A DNA stretch of 64,000 nt from Paenibacillus_AR sp051594765 (GCF_051594765.1 NZ_JBPPGJ010000012.1:1-64000); one strand, 5' to 3'; counted from the stretch's first letter, positions 17,295-25,877 are shown. Notes: generated from the letters alone by a model not told the origin. Numbers and translations are program-made.

Positions 17295-18971
17295 TTAACG
17301 CAGCAACTGCAGTACGCCTTGCGGCTGTTGGTTGGCTTGGGCCAGCATTGCTTGAGAAGCTTGAGCCAGGATGGAGTTCTTGGTCTGCTCCATCATTTCC
17401 TTCGCCATGTCTACGTCGCGAATACGGGATTCTGCGGCAGTCAGGTTCTCGGAAGAAGTTTGCAGGTTGTTAATGGTGTGCTCCAAGCGGTTTTGAACGG
17501 AACCAAGCTTACCACGTTCAGCGGATACAGAAGTGATAGCCTTGTCGATAATGGTGATTGCTTTGGAAGCATCTTCTTTAGTCAGAACATTCAGAGCTGC
17601 CTCTGCTTTAATGTCATTGGTTCCGTTAGTTACAGTATTAGTTGTAGTAAAACCGGCTTGACCGGCGTTACCGGTGATACCTAATGCTGCAGAACGCATG
17701 TCGTTCACGGACAAGGACATCGATTGACCAGCATTTGCACCGATTTGGAACTTGGTTGTAAAGCCAGCGCCTTGAACACCAGCACCGACAACTTGTTGTA
17801 CATTCTTAGCTGTTGTCATGTCGGATGCGGTTGTAAAGGCAAGGCCAGTTGCTGCCGCCAGAGGAGTTCCAGTTCCGTCGGCCAGGGAGATATCCTTACC
17901 GGTTTCGGAGATGAACTGGATTTTGTTGTCGGCGGCTAACGATGCGGTTACTTTTCCATCCAGACCGGCCTTTTGGAGAGCGGCGTTAATATCCTTAATA
18001 AAATCTTGTCTAGCGGCATTCGCAATATTCGAATCTGCGTTGAAGGTATCATAAACCTTCGCTGCAGTGCCTTCGTTCAATTTAATTTCTACTGCACTTT
18101 CGGTTCCTACGGTAATTTTGAAGCTAGCACCTGCAGCAATAGATGTATCAGCTGCTGCTCCGATTGCTGCAGTACCCTGAATACCAGCGCGTTCGACAGT
18201 GGTCGGGCTTCCAACTGTAGCTGCCTGTGTCGCACCCAAACCGATTCCAGCTTCAGCTACTTGGCTAAACTCGATTTTGCTTGCAACGCCCTGAGATTTT
18301 GCTGTGAAGACCAGACCTGTAGTACCATTTGTGATATCAACCAGATCAGACAGCTTGGTGCCACCGGAGGTGACATTGCCCAGCAAGGTTGCCGTTGCAG
18401 CATCATTACCCGTTGTAGTTAAACCACCCAGGTTGAAGGTTTGACCATCCACTTTAATGAAAGTACCGGCTGCGAGGTTACCACCAGTTACCGCACCCAA
18501 CTCAATCTTAGCACTTGTAGCCTGAGTAACTTTTGCACCATCGGTGGAGCCCATTCCGCCATTAAGCAGCTTCTGAGTATTGAACTCCGTCGTATTTCCG
18601 ATTCTGTTGATCTCAGAGGTCAGCTGGTTAATCTCGTCTTGAATAGCTGCACGGTCAGTGCCCGTATTGGTTCCATTAGCAGATTGGTTAGCCAGCTCGC
18701 GCATACGCTGCAGGATGGAGTTTGTCTCGTTCAAAGCACCTTCAGCCGTTTGAATGAGAGAGATTCCGTCTTGAGCGTTACGGGAAGCTTGGTCCAGGCC
18801 GCGGATCTGACCGCGCATTTTCTCGGAAATCGCAAGACCTGCGGCATCGTCGCCTGCACGGTTAATGCGAAGACCGGAAGACAGCTTCTCGATGGACTTG
18901 GATTGGTTAGCAGTGTTAGCAGACAGCTGACGATGGGTGTTCAATGCACCGATGTTGTGATTGATTCTCAT
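17295..18971 (-). CDS. Flagellin (second, isolated copy)
   Basis: A 558-residue flagellin. The conserved N-terminal D0/D1 (MRINHNIGALNTHRQL through about residue 140) and C-terminal D1/D0 (about 480-558, ending in QPQGVLQLLR) are almost identical to those of the flagellin at 55.7-57.4 kb, while the exposed central domain is unrelated. The start is the ATG at 18971 after AAGGAGG. A longer upstream frame is only leader. It follows a csrA paralog and an imperfect terminator and has no clear sigma-D promoter of its own. The leader has a GGA-loop hairpin and a GGA-containing Shine-Dalgarno, so CsrA repression of translation is likely. It is exported by the flagellar type III system and polymerises in the filament. 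Confidence 0.93.
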   Translation of the reverse strand: MRINHNIGALNTHRQLSANTANQSKSIEKLSSGLRINRAGDDAAGLAISEKMRGQIRGLDQASRNAQDGISLIQTAEGALNETNSILQRMRELANQSANGTNTGTDRAAIQDEINQLTSEINRIGNTTEFNTQKLLNGGMGSTDGAKVTQATSAKIELGAVTGGNLAAGTFIKVDGQTFNLGGLTTTGNDAATATLLGNVTSGGTKLSDLVDITNGTTGLVFTAKSQGVASKIEFSQVAEAGIGLGATQAATVGSPTTVERAGIQGTAAIGAAADTSIAAGASFKITVGTESAVEIKLNEGTAAKVYDTFNADSNIANAARQDFIKDINAALQKAGLDGKVTASLAADNKIQFISETGKDISLADGTGTPLAAATGLAFTTASDMTTAKNVQQVVGAGVQGAGFTTKFQIGANAGQSMSLSVNDMRSAALGITGNAGQAGFTTTNTVTNGTNDIKAEAALNVLTKEDASKAITIIDKAITSVSAERGKLGSVQNRLEHTINNLQTSSENLTAAESRIRDVDMAKEMMEQTKNSILAQASQAMLAQANQQPQGVLQLLR

Positions 18972-19000
18972 GTTTATTCTTCCTCCTTGGAATGGTTGTA

Positions 19001-19020
19001 GGCGGGCTTCCTTTCCCACC
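19001..19020 (-). promoter_or_regulatory. Candidate CsrA-binding hairpin in the hag1 leader
   Basis: On the minus strand the stem GGTGGG/CCCGCC holds the loop AAAGGAAG, about 15 bases before the Shine-Dalgarno AAGGAGGAA. Paired GGA sites, one in a loop and one at the ribosome site, are how CsrA represses hag in Bacillus subtilis. Confidence 0.5.
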
Positions 19021-19083
19021 CTGATATATAACAAGCTGCAGCTCACCGGGCCCTAGAATGAGCGGCAGACCTATTACCAAAAC

Positions 19084-19161
19084 AAAAAAGACGAGCCTAT
19101 TTATCCACTTTGAACAGCCGGTTTCCCTACCGAATGTTGAAAGTAAACACATAGTCTCGTC
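19084..19161 (-). terminator. Imperfect terminator-like hairpin between csrA2 and hag1
   Basis: On the minus strand GACGAG pairs with CTCGTC, with further helices (CTAT/ATAG, ACTTT/AAAGT, GGT/ACC) inside, followed by TTTTTTG. It starts about 40 bp after the csrA2 stop. It may reduce rather than abolish read-through to hag1. Confidence 0.6.
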
Positions 19162-19201
19162 CATGAGATCCGTATTCAGCTCGTCCTCTTACCTTACGAC
19201 A

Positions 19202-19375
19202 TTACGATTTCCACTTGTTGTTCTGTTCCTCGTAAAGCTCCCCGCGCACAATGCGCACTTCCTTCGGTGCGTCGATGGCCAGACGCAGATTGCCGTCCTC
19301 GCTCTTCACGACCTTCACCATAATCTCTTCGCCAATCATGACATACTCACCGGGCTTCCTGCCTACTACCAACAT
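19202..19375 (-). CDS. csrA: Short CsrA paralog (carbon storage/flagellin translation regulator)
   Basis: A 57-residue protein starting MLVVGRKPGEYVMIGEEI. It has the five-strand CsrA fold pattern with the RNA-contact residues of the family retained: Arg6 in the first strand and the APKEVRIVRGELYEE segment whose Arg corresponds to Arg44. The C-terminal tail present in the main CsrA is missing. CsrA dimers bind GGA loops in mRNA leaders and repress flagellin translation, and FliW removes them. A strong Shine-Dalgarno (AAGGAGGAA) lies seven bases upstream. It is preceded by a sigma-D-type promoter and an elaborate GGA-hairpin leader, and followed by hag1. The pairing with a flagellin suggests a dedicated regulator of that gene. 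Confidence 0.88.
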   Translation of the reverse strand: MLVVGRKPGEYVMIGEEIMVKVVKSEDGNLRLAIDAPKEVRIVRGELYEEQNNKWKS

Positions 19376-19403
19376 GTTTCATTCCTCCTTGAACATAATA
19401 AAA

Positions 19404-19518
19404 AGGATGACTGATCGTTCCCAAGCCCTTTCGCGTCCTGCGAAGGTCATGGGTCCAAATCAGTCATCCTTGACTGGTGTCGTTATGTAATGGAGCAAGC
19501 GTCCTGCTTGCTTATTAC
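19404..19518 (-). ncRNA. Candidate CsrA-binding leader or sponge RNA upstream of csrA2
   Basis: Two hairpins are read on the minus strand. Hairpin A (19518-19487) is GTAAT plus AGCAAGC, loop AGGAC, then GCTTGCT and ATTAC. Hairpin B (19470-19404) is a 12-bp outer stem AGGATGACTGAT/ATCAGTCATCCT enclosing CCTTCGC, loop AGGAC, GCGAAAGG, and is followed by TTTTTATTATG. Both apical loops carry the same GCAGGACGC core, and three further GGA motifs lie between. GGA in a hairpin loop is the CsrA recognition element. A transcript ending at the T run would be a roughly 115-nt CsrB/RsmZ-like RNA, and read-through would give csrA2 mRNA. Confidence 0.5.
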
Positions 19519-19520
19519 TT

Positions 19521-19548
19521 ATATCGACAATGGGGACCCATTAGTTTA
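19521..19548 (-). promoter_or_regulatory. Sigma-D-type promoter of the csrA2 leader
   Basis: TAAA (19548-19545), a 16-base spacer and GTCGATAT (19528-19521) on the minus strand match the flagellar sigma consensus TAAA-N15-GCCGATAT at 11 of 12 positions. The predicted start is at the foot of hairpin A. Confidence 0.7.
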
Positions 19549-19810
19549 TAGCATTTGATAAAATTTTTTCGAACAAAACTTTATAGTAACTATTAACTTA
19601 AAATGGTTATTATGTCTAATCATCGTATATTCCGTCATATTATGTAGAACCAACAACATGATCCATAATATACCATTATATTTAATTCCAAAATATGCCT
19701 GTAGTCCTCTAGGTAATAGGAATTAGATTTGACTACGTTTTGATGAATACTCCGCCTTTTTTACCACGCCCAAGGTTATAATTCTGCTGCATATAAAGTC
19801 CTAAACGAAC

Positions 19811-19849
19811 AAAAACCGCTGCCCGGAATGAATATCCGGACAGCGGTTC
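19811..19849 (-). terminator. Terminator of the uvrBA operon
   Basis: AACCGCTGTCCGGA pairs with TCCGGGCAGCGGTT on the minus strand, followed by TTTGTTCG. Confidence 0.85.
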
Positions 19850-19871
19850 ATGATTATCTCCACTATTGGTC

Positions 19872-22757
19872 CTATACGACCGATTTCTCTTCCTCTGGCA
19901 TCTCCTGCTCCAGACGCTTCACAGTCCGTTCCCGGTCGCGGTCCAAAACTGGCTTCAGGTAGCGGCCAGTGTAGGAGAGCTCCACCTTTGTAATATCCTC
20001 GGGCGTGCCGGTTGCCACGATCGTGCCGCCGCGGTTGCCGCCTTCCGGACCCAGATCGATCAGATAATCGGCCGTCTTGATGACATCCAGGTTGTGCTCG
20101 ATCACCAGTACGGTCTCTCCGTTATCCACCAGACGGTGCAGGACCTTCAAGAGCCGGTCGATGTCATCGATGTGCAGACCTGTGGTCGGTTCGTCCAGAA
20201 TGTAGATGGATTTGCCGGTGCTTCTGCGGTACAGCTCGGCCGCCAGCTTCACCCGCTGGGCCTCGCCGCCTGAGAGCGTGGTGGCTGGCTGACCCAGCTT
20301 CATATAGCCCAAGCCTACGTCCAGCAGCGTCTGCAGCTTCCGGTTGATCTTCGGAATGTTCTTGAAGAATTCCACCGAATCCTCAATCGTCATCTCCAGC
20401 ACTTCCGCAATGCTCTTGCCCTTGTACTTGATCTCCAGGGTCTCCCGGTTATAGCGGTTTCCCTTGCACACCTCGCAAGGAACGTAGACATCCGGCAGGA
20501 AGTGCATCTCGATCTTGATGATGCCGTCTCCGCGGCAAGCCTCGCAGCGCCCGCCCTTCACATTGAAGCTGAAGCGCCCCTTCTTGTACCCCCGGATCTT
20601 AGCTTCATTGGTAACGGAATAGACATCACGGATATCGTCGAATACGCCCGTATAAGTGGCTGGGTTGGAGCGCGGAGTCCGACCGATCGGCGATTGATCG
20701 ATGTCGATGACCTTCTCGATATGCTCCAGACCGGTAATCGCTTTGTGCTCGCCCGGTCGAACCTTGGCCCCATTCAGATCCCGCGCCAGTGTCTTATAGA
20801 GAATCTCGTTCACCAGCGTAGATTTGCCGCTTCCGGATACACCCGTCACGCAGGAGAACACACCCAGCGGGATCTTCACGTTGACGTTCTTCAGGTTATT
20901 CTCCTTGGCTCCCTTGATCTCCAGCCAATTGCCATTCGGCTTGCGGCGGGTCAACGGAACCGGCACGAACCTCCGTCCGCTCAAGTATTGGCCTGTCAGG
21001 GAATCGGTATTCTCCATCACCTCGGCCGGTGTGCCCTGAGCGATGACCTGCCCGCCGTGGATTCCGGCGCCAGGACCGATGTCGATGATGTAGTCACAGG
21101 CCAGCATGGTGTCTTCGTCGTGCTCGACGACAATCAGCGTATTGCCCAGATCACGCATGTGCACCAAAGTCTGGATCAGCCGGTCGTTGTCCCGCTGATG
21201 GAGACCGATGCTGGGTTCGTCGAGAATATAGAGAACGCCCATCAGACTGGAGCCGATCTGAGTAGCCAGCCGGATCCGCTGGGCCTCTCCTCCGGACAGC
21301 GTTCCGGCGGCCCGGCTTAAGGTCAGGTAATCCAGACCGACGTTGACCAGGAAGCCCAGCCGGGCTTTGATCTCCTTCAGGATCAGGTGGGCGATAGTCA
21401 GTTCCTTCTCGGTCAGCTTCAGCCCTTCGAAGAATTCATGAGCATCCCCAACCGACAGATCCGTCGAGTAGGCGATGTTCTTCTCATTAATTGTCACAGC
21501 CAGCGTCTCCGGCTTCAAGCGGTGACCCTTGCACTTGCCGCAGGGCTTGGAGCTCATGAACTGTTCGATGAACTCCCGGATGCCGTCTGAAGCCGTATCC
21601 CGGTAGCGGCGCTCCAGATTCCTCACGATTCCCTCGAAGGGAACCATCGCATCCCTGCGCTGACCGAAGTCATTCTCGTATTGGAACCGGATCTTCTCTC
21701 CGCCTGTTCCGTACAGAATCAGCTTCATCTGCTCCGGCGACAGCTCACTCACGGGCACATCCTGGGGAATGCCGTAGTGGCGGCATACCGAAGCCAGGAA
21801 CTGCGGGTAGTAGGTGGAGGTTCCGCCGGCCCACGCTTCGAAGGCCCCCTCCTCAATGGACAGGCCCTGGTTCGGCACCAGCATGTCCGGATCCACGATC
21901 ATCTTGATGCCGAGGCCGTCGCACTCCGGACAGGCTCCGAAGGGGCTATTGAAAGAGAACATCCTGGGAGACAGCTCGTCGATGCTGAAGCCGCACTCTG
22001 GACAGGCCAGGTTCTGGCTGAACAGCAGCTCTTCATGGTCCATTACATCGACGATGACCCTACCCTCCGCCAGCTTCAAAGCGGTCTCCAGGGAGTCGGC
22101 CATCCGGGCCTGGACATCGGCCTTCACCACGATCCGGTCCACGACCACCTCAATGCTGTGCTTCTTGTTCTTCTCCAGCTCGATCTTCTCGGACAGCTCA
22201 TGCAGCTCCCCGTTGATCCGCACCCGGACGAAGCCCTGCTTCTGGATGTCGGCCAGCAGCTTCGTATGCTCGCCCTTCCGCCCGGATACCACCGGCGCCA
22301 GAATCTGCAGCTTGGTGCGCTCCGGGTATTCCATGAGCCGGTCCACCATCTGCTCGACGGTCTGGGAGGTAATCTCGATGCCGTGCTCCGGACAATGGGG
22401 ACGGCCGATCCGAGCGAATAAGAGACGCAGATAGTCATAGATCTCCGTCACCGTGCCCACGGTAGACCGGGGGTTGCGGCTCGTGGTCTTCTGGTCGATG
22501 GAGATGGCCGGAGACAGACCCTCGATGGAGTCCACGTCCGGCTTATCCATCTGCCCCAGAAATTGCCGCGCGTAAGCGGATAGAGATTCGACGTAGCGCC
22601 GCTGCCCTTCCGCATAGATGGTATCGAATGCCAATGACGACTTGCCCGAGCCGCTTAATCCCGTCAAAACGACGAAGCGATCCCTCGGGATCGTGACGTC
22701 GATATTTTTCAGGTTGTGGGCGCGGGCTCCTTTGACGACGATCGCTTCACTTGCCAC
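19872..22757 (-). CDS. uvrA: Excinuclease ABC subunit A
   Basis: A 961-residue DNA damage recognition ATPase of nucleotide excision repair. It has two ABC modules: the first Walker A GLSGSGKSS near residue 35, the second GVSGSGKST near 650, each with a signature LSGGEAQR and a Walker B (VLYILDEPSIGL, IYILDEPTTGL). Zinc fingers are seen at CPECGFSIDEL...CPEC and CEACRGDG...CEVCKG. It dimerises, loads UvrB at lesions and leaves. The start is GTG at 22757 after AGAAGGGTGG. It is second in the uvrB-uvrA operon, 50 bp behind uvrB, and shares its LexA-controlled promoter. Confidence 0.97.
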   Translation of the reverse strand: MASEAIVVKGARAHNLKNIDVTIPRDRFVVLTGLSGSGKSSLAFDTIYAEGQRRYVESLSAYARQFLGQMDKPDVDSIEGLSPAISIDQKTTSRNPRSTVGTVTEIYDYLRLLFARIGRPHCPEHGIEITSQTVEQMVDRLMEYPERTKLQILAPVVSGRKGEHTKLLADIQKQGFVRVRINGELHELSEKIELEKNKKHSIEVVVDRIVVKADVQARMADSLETALKLAEGRVIVDVMDHEELLFSQNLACPECGFSIDELSPRMFSFNSPFGACPECDGLGIKMIVDPDMLVPNQGLSIEEGAFEAWAGGTSTYYPQFLASVCRHYGIPQDVPVSELSPEQMKLILYGTGGEKIRFQYENDFGQRRDAMVPFEGIVRNLERRYRDTASDGIREFIEQFMSSKPCGKCKGHRLKPETLAVTINEKNIAYSTDLSVGDAHEFFEGLKLTEKELTIAHLILKEIKARLGFLVNVGLDYLTLSRAAGTLSGGEAQRIRLATQIGSSLMGVLYILDEPSIGLHQRDNDRLIQTLVHMRDLGNTLIVVEHDEDTMLACDYIIDIGPGAGIHGGQVIAQGTPAEVMENTDSLTGQYLSGRRFVPVPLTRRKPNGNWLEIKGAKENNLKNVNVKIPLGVFSCVTGVSGSGKSTLVNEILYKTLARDLNGAKVRPGEHKAITGLEHIEKVIDIDQSPIGRTPRSNPATYTGVFDDIRDVYSVTNEAKIRGYKKGRFSFNVKGGRCEACRGDGIIKIEMHFLPDVYVPCEVCKGNRYNRETLEIKYKGKSIAEVLEMTIEDSVEFFKNIPKINRKLQTLLDVGLGYMKLGQPATTLSGGEAQRVKLAAELYRRSTGKSIYILDEPTTGLHIDDIDRLLKVLHRLVDNGETVLVIEHNLDVIKTADYLIDLGPEGGNRGGTIVATGTPEDITKVELSYTGRYLKPVLDRDRERTVKRLEQEMPEEEKSVV

Positions 22758-22807
22758 AGTAGAGGTTCCACCCTTCTCTATTCAAAAATCACCATATCTT
22801 AAGAGGA

Positions 22808-24805
22808 TTAATCCTGCGACTTCAATTCCAGGACCGCATCGCGGAGCTCGGCCGCCCTCTCGAACTGCAGGTTTCTCGCCGCTTCCTTCATCTCCTGCTC
22901 GAGGCGTTCGATCAGGGTCTTCCGCTCTTTCTTGGTCATCTTCGAGCCCTTGACCTCGGTCAGATACTCCGCTTTGGACTCGGCGGCCTTCGTCGCTTCG
23001 ATGACGTCGCGAACCCGCTTCTGGATCGTCTGTGGAGTGATGCCGTGCTGCCGGTTGTACTCCTCCTGGATGGCACGGCGGCGCTCTGTCTCGCGGATCG
23101 CCTTCTCCATGGAGTCCGTCCGCTTGTCGGCGTACATGATGACCTTGCCGTTAGAGTTCCGGGCCGCCCGGCCGATGGTCTGGATCAGCGAACGCTCCGA
23201 CCGGAGGAAGCCTTCCTTGTCCGCATCCAGGATAGTAACCAAGGACACCTCCGGCAGGTCAAGACCTTCCCGGAGCAGATTGATGCCGACCAGCACGTGG
23301 AAGGTACCTAACCGTAGATCCCGGATGATCTGCATCCGCTCGATGGTCTTGATATCCGAGTGCAGATAACGGACCTTGATGCCGATCTCCTTCAGGTAGT
23401 CCGTCAGATCCTCCGACATCTTCTTCGTCAGGGTCGTCACGAGGACCCGCTCATCCTTGGCGATCCGGTCCCGGACCTCGGCGATCAGATCGTCGATCTG
23501 TCCCTGGGTCGGCCGCACCTCGATGATCGGATCCAGCAGACCCGTCGGACGAATGATCTGCTCCACCATCTCCGGGCAGGCTTCCAGCTCGATGGGACCC
23601 GGCGTCGCAGAGACGAAGAGGATCTGGCTGATCTTCGATTCGAATTCCTCGAAGCGCAGCGGCCGGTTATCCAGCGCGGAGGGGAGACGGAATCCATGCT
23701 CCACCAGCATTTCTTTCCTTGCGCGGTCCCCGTTATACATCCCCCGGATCTGCGGCAGCGTTACGTGGGATTCGTCCACGATGAACAGCATGTCTTCCGG
23801 AAAATAATCCAGCAGCGTGTAGGGCGTCTCCCCCCGCTTGCGAAACGTCAGATGGGCCGAATAGTTCTCGATGCCCGAGCAGTATCCCATCTCCATCATC
23901 ATCTCGATGTCGTATCGGGTCCGCTGCTCCAGCCGCTGGGCCTCCAGCAGCTTGCCGTTGGCCCGCATCTCCGCAAGCCGTTCCTCCAGCTCCTGCTCGA
24001 TATTGACAACGGCGCGCTTCAGCGTCTCCTGATGAGTGACGAAGTGAGAGGCCGGCGGGATCATGACGTGGGCCCGTTCACCCAGAATCTCGCCGGTCAG
24101 CACGTCAATCTCCGTAATCCGCTCGATCTCGTCCCCGAACAGCTCCACCCGTACGGCATGCTCGCCCTGGGAGGAGGGGAAGATCTCGACCACGTCGCCC
24201 CGAACCCGGAAAGTCCCGCGGGTGAAGGCAATGTCGTTACGCTGATATTGAATGTCCACCAGCTTGTGCAGAATCTCGTTGCGGGGACGCTCCATGCCGA
24301 CACGCAGCGACAGCCGGAGGTCCTTGTACTCCTGCGGCGAACCCAAGCCATAGATGCAGGATACGCTCGCGACGATGATGACGTCCCGGCGTTCCAGCAG
24401 CGCGCTGGTGGCCGAGTGCCGGAGCTTGTCGATCTCGTCGTTGATGCTGGAGTCCTTCTCGATATACGTATCCGTGGAGGGAATGTACGCCTCCGGCTGG
24501 AAGTAGTCATAGTAGCTGACGAAGTACTCCACCGCGTTGTTCGGGAAGAACTCCTTGAACTCGCTGCAGAGCTGCGCCGCCAGCGTCTTGTTGTGGGCGA
24601 TGACCAGCGTGGGCCGGTTCAGCCGATTGATGACCTGGGCGGCCGTGAAGGTCTTGCCGGTACCTGTGGCGCCCAGAAGGGTCTGGTACCGCTTGCCCGC
24701 CTCGATGCTTCTCACCAGCTGCTCGATGGCCTCCGGCTGGTCGCCGCGCGGCTCGAAGTCCGAGCGCAATTCGAATGTACGTCCGCTAATTCCTGAATCG
24801 CTCAT
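22808..24805 (-). CDS. uvrB: Excinuclease ABC subunit B
   Basis: A 665-residue damage-verifying helicase-like subunit of excision repair. Walker A GATGTGKTFT is at about residues 45-54, followed by the beta-hairpin region (YYDYFQPEAYIPSTDTYIEKD), the DESH Walker B, helicase motif VI (QTIGRAARN), and a C-terminal UVR domain (LIERLEQEMKEAARNLQFERAAELRD) that contacts UvrC. The ATG at 24805 is chosen because AAGGGGG lies five bases upstream; an in-frame start at 24841 lacks a ribosome site. It is the first gene of uvrBA, with an SOS box over the start of transcription. Confidence 0.97.
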   Translation of the reverse strand: MSDSGISGRTFELRSDFEPRGDQPEAIEQLVRSIEAGKRYQTLLGATGTGKTFTAAQVINRLNRPTLVIAHNKTLAAQLCSEFKEFFPNNAVEYFVSYYDYFQPEAYIPSTDTYIEKDSSINDEIDKLRHSATSALLERRDVIIVASVSCIYGLGSPQEYKDLRLSLRVGMERPRNEILHKLVDIQYQRNDIAFTRGTFRVRGDVVEIFPSSQGEHAVRVELFGDEIERITEIDVLTGEILGERAHVMIPPASHFVTHQETLKRAVVNIEQELEERLAEMRANGKLLEAQRLEQRTRYDIEMMMEMGYCSGIENYSAHLTFRKRGETPYTLLDYFPEDMLFIVDESHVTLPQIRGMYNGDRARKEMLVEHGFRLPSALDNRPLRFEEFESKISQILFVSATPGPIELEACPEMVEQIIRPTGLLDPIIEVRPTQGQIDDLIAEVRDRIAKDERVLVTTLTKKMSEDLTDYLKEIGIKVRYLHSDIKTIERMQIIRDLRLGTFHVLVGINLLREGLDLPEVSLVTILDADKEGFLRSERSLIQTIGRAARNSNGKVIMYADKRTDSMEKAIRETERRRAIQEEYNRQHGITPQTIQKRVRDVIEATKAAESKAEYLTEVKGSKMTKKERKTLIERLEQEMKEAARNLQFERAAELRDAVLELKSQD

Positions 24806-24966
24806 GATATCCCCCTTCAGAACCGGGACTCCAGGTCCCATATAGGTTTGAATACCTATAAAATATCATCCGACTTCATCCGATATAGAAGTTGACATGG
24901 TGTCAAATTTTGTGTCTTCCTGGGAGTGTAAGGGTTTCATAATCCAGCAAGGCGTGTTCGCCAAAT

Positions 24967-25015
24967 GGGAATACTTGTTCCCGTCCATTATACCTGTTTT
25001 GACCTCCCGTTGCAA
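24967..25015 (-). promoter_or_regulatory. uvrB promoter with LexA (SOS) box
   Basis: On the minus strand TTGCAA (25015-25010), 17 bases, then TATAAT (24992-24987) form a good sigma-A promoter. The palindrome GGGAATACTTGTTCCC at 24967-24982 overlaps the start point and fits the Gram-positive SOS box GAAC-N4-GTTC with one mismatch. LexA would therefore block initiation until DNA damage. Confidence 0.75.
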
Positions 25016-25082
25016 ACTTAAGAGGCATCTTTGTGCAGATTCTTAACGGGTTCATACACGATACTTTAAAGGTGGTCTGATC

Positions 25083-25877
25083 ATGGATATTACAACGCTT
25101 CTAGGACTTATCGTCGCATTCGCCGGCCTTCTCGTCGGTTATGTCTGGGACGGCGGCCATTTGGACGCGCTCGGGGTCCCCAGCGCCATGCTGATCGTAT
25201 TCGGAGGCACCATCGGTGCCGTCATCATCAGCTTTCCCTTATCCCAGCTCAAGGGCGTCGGCACCGCGCTGAAAATCGCTTTTACCGAGCCCCGCCGCAA
25301 CCCCATCCAGACGATCGATGAGCTGGTGGAGATGGCGACCATCGCCCGGCGCGAAGGAGTTCTCGCCTTGGAGCAGAAGGCGCAGGAGCATCCGAATCCT
25401 TTTGTCAAAGAAGGGCTCATGATGGTGGTCGACGGGACTGACCCCGAGCTGACGCGCCAAATTCTCGAGCTGGAGATGGACGCCAGGGAGCACGCTTACG
25501 AGGGCTATGCCAAAGTGTTCGAATCCGCCGGCGGCTTCGCCCCCACCATGGGGATCATCGGGACGGTTATGGGTCTGATCCACGTGCTCGGCAATCTGTC
25601 CGATCCCAATAACCTGGGCCCCGCCATCGCCGTCGCGTTCACGGCCACGCTGTACGGGGTTATGAGCGCCAACGTCATCTATCTGCCGATCGCCAGCAAA
25701 ATCAAGGTGCGCTCCGAGGAGCAGATCTCCGAGATGGAGCTGATGCTGGAAGGCATTCTGGCGCTCCAAGCCGGCGAGAACCCGCAGCTGATCAAGAAGA
25801 AGCTGACCTCGTTCCTTCATCAGAAGGACATCAAGGGACAAGGGGAAGTAGGTGTCGGCCGTGTCGAGGCGAAATAG
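25083..25877 (+). CDS. motA: Flagellar stator protein MotA
   Basis: A 264-residue inner-membrane stator subunit of the MotA/PomA/ExbB family with four membrane helices (about 2-22, 33-52, 150-170 and 183-203). The cytoplasmic loop carries the conserved charged stretch (TEPRRNPIQTIDELVEMATIARREG) that meets FliG, and the proline-glycine region AGGFAPTMGIIGTVMGLI is typical. The stator converts ion flow into motor torque. The ATG follows AAAGGTGG. The motB start overlaps its 3' end by 26 bases. It lies about 25 kb from the late flagellar cluster, as the stator operon usually does. Confidence 0.93.
   Translation: MDITTLLGLIVAFAGLLVGYVWDGGHLDALGVPSAMLIVFGGTIGAVIISFPLSQLKGVGTALKIAFTEPRRNPIQTIDELVEMATIARREGVLALEQKAQEHPNPFVKEGLMMVVDGTDPELTRQILELEMDAREHAYEGYAKVFESAGGFAPTMGIIGTVMGLIHVLGNLSDPNNLGPAIAVAFTATLYGVMSANVIYLPIASKIKVRSEEQISEMELMLEGILALQAGENPQLIKKKLTSFLHQKDIKGQGEVGVGRVEAK

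Larger units (their letters stand above)
19376..19871 (-). other. Long intergenic region: csrA2 leader, sigma-D promoter and AT-rich stretch
   Basis: Between csrA2 and uvrA about 500 bp hold no convincing gene. The lower part carries the structured leader and its promoter. The stretch 19549-19800 is markedly AT-rich compared with the surroundings and shows no ORF or repeat I can name. The uvrA terminator closes the region. Confidence 0.6.
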
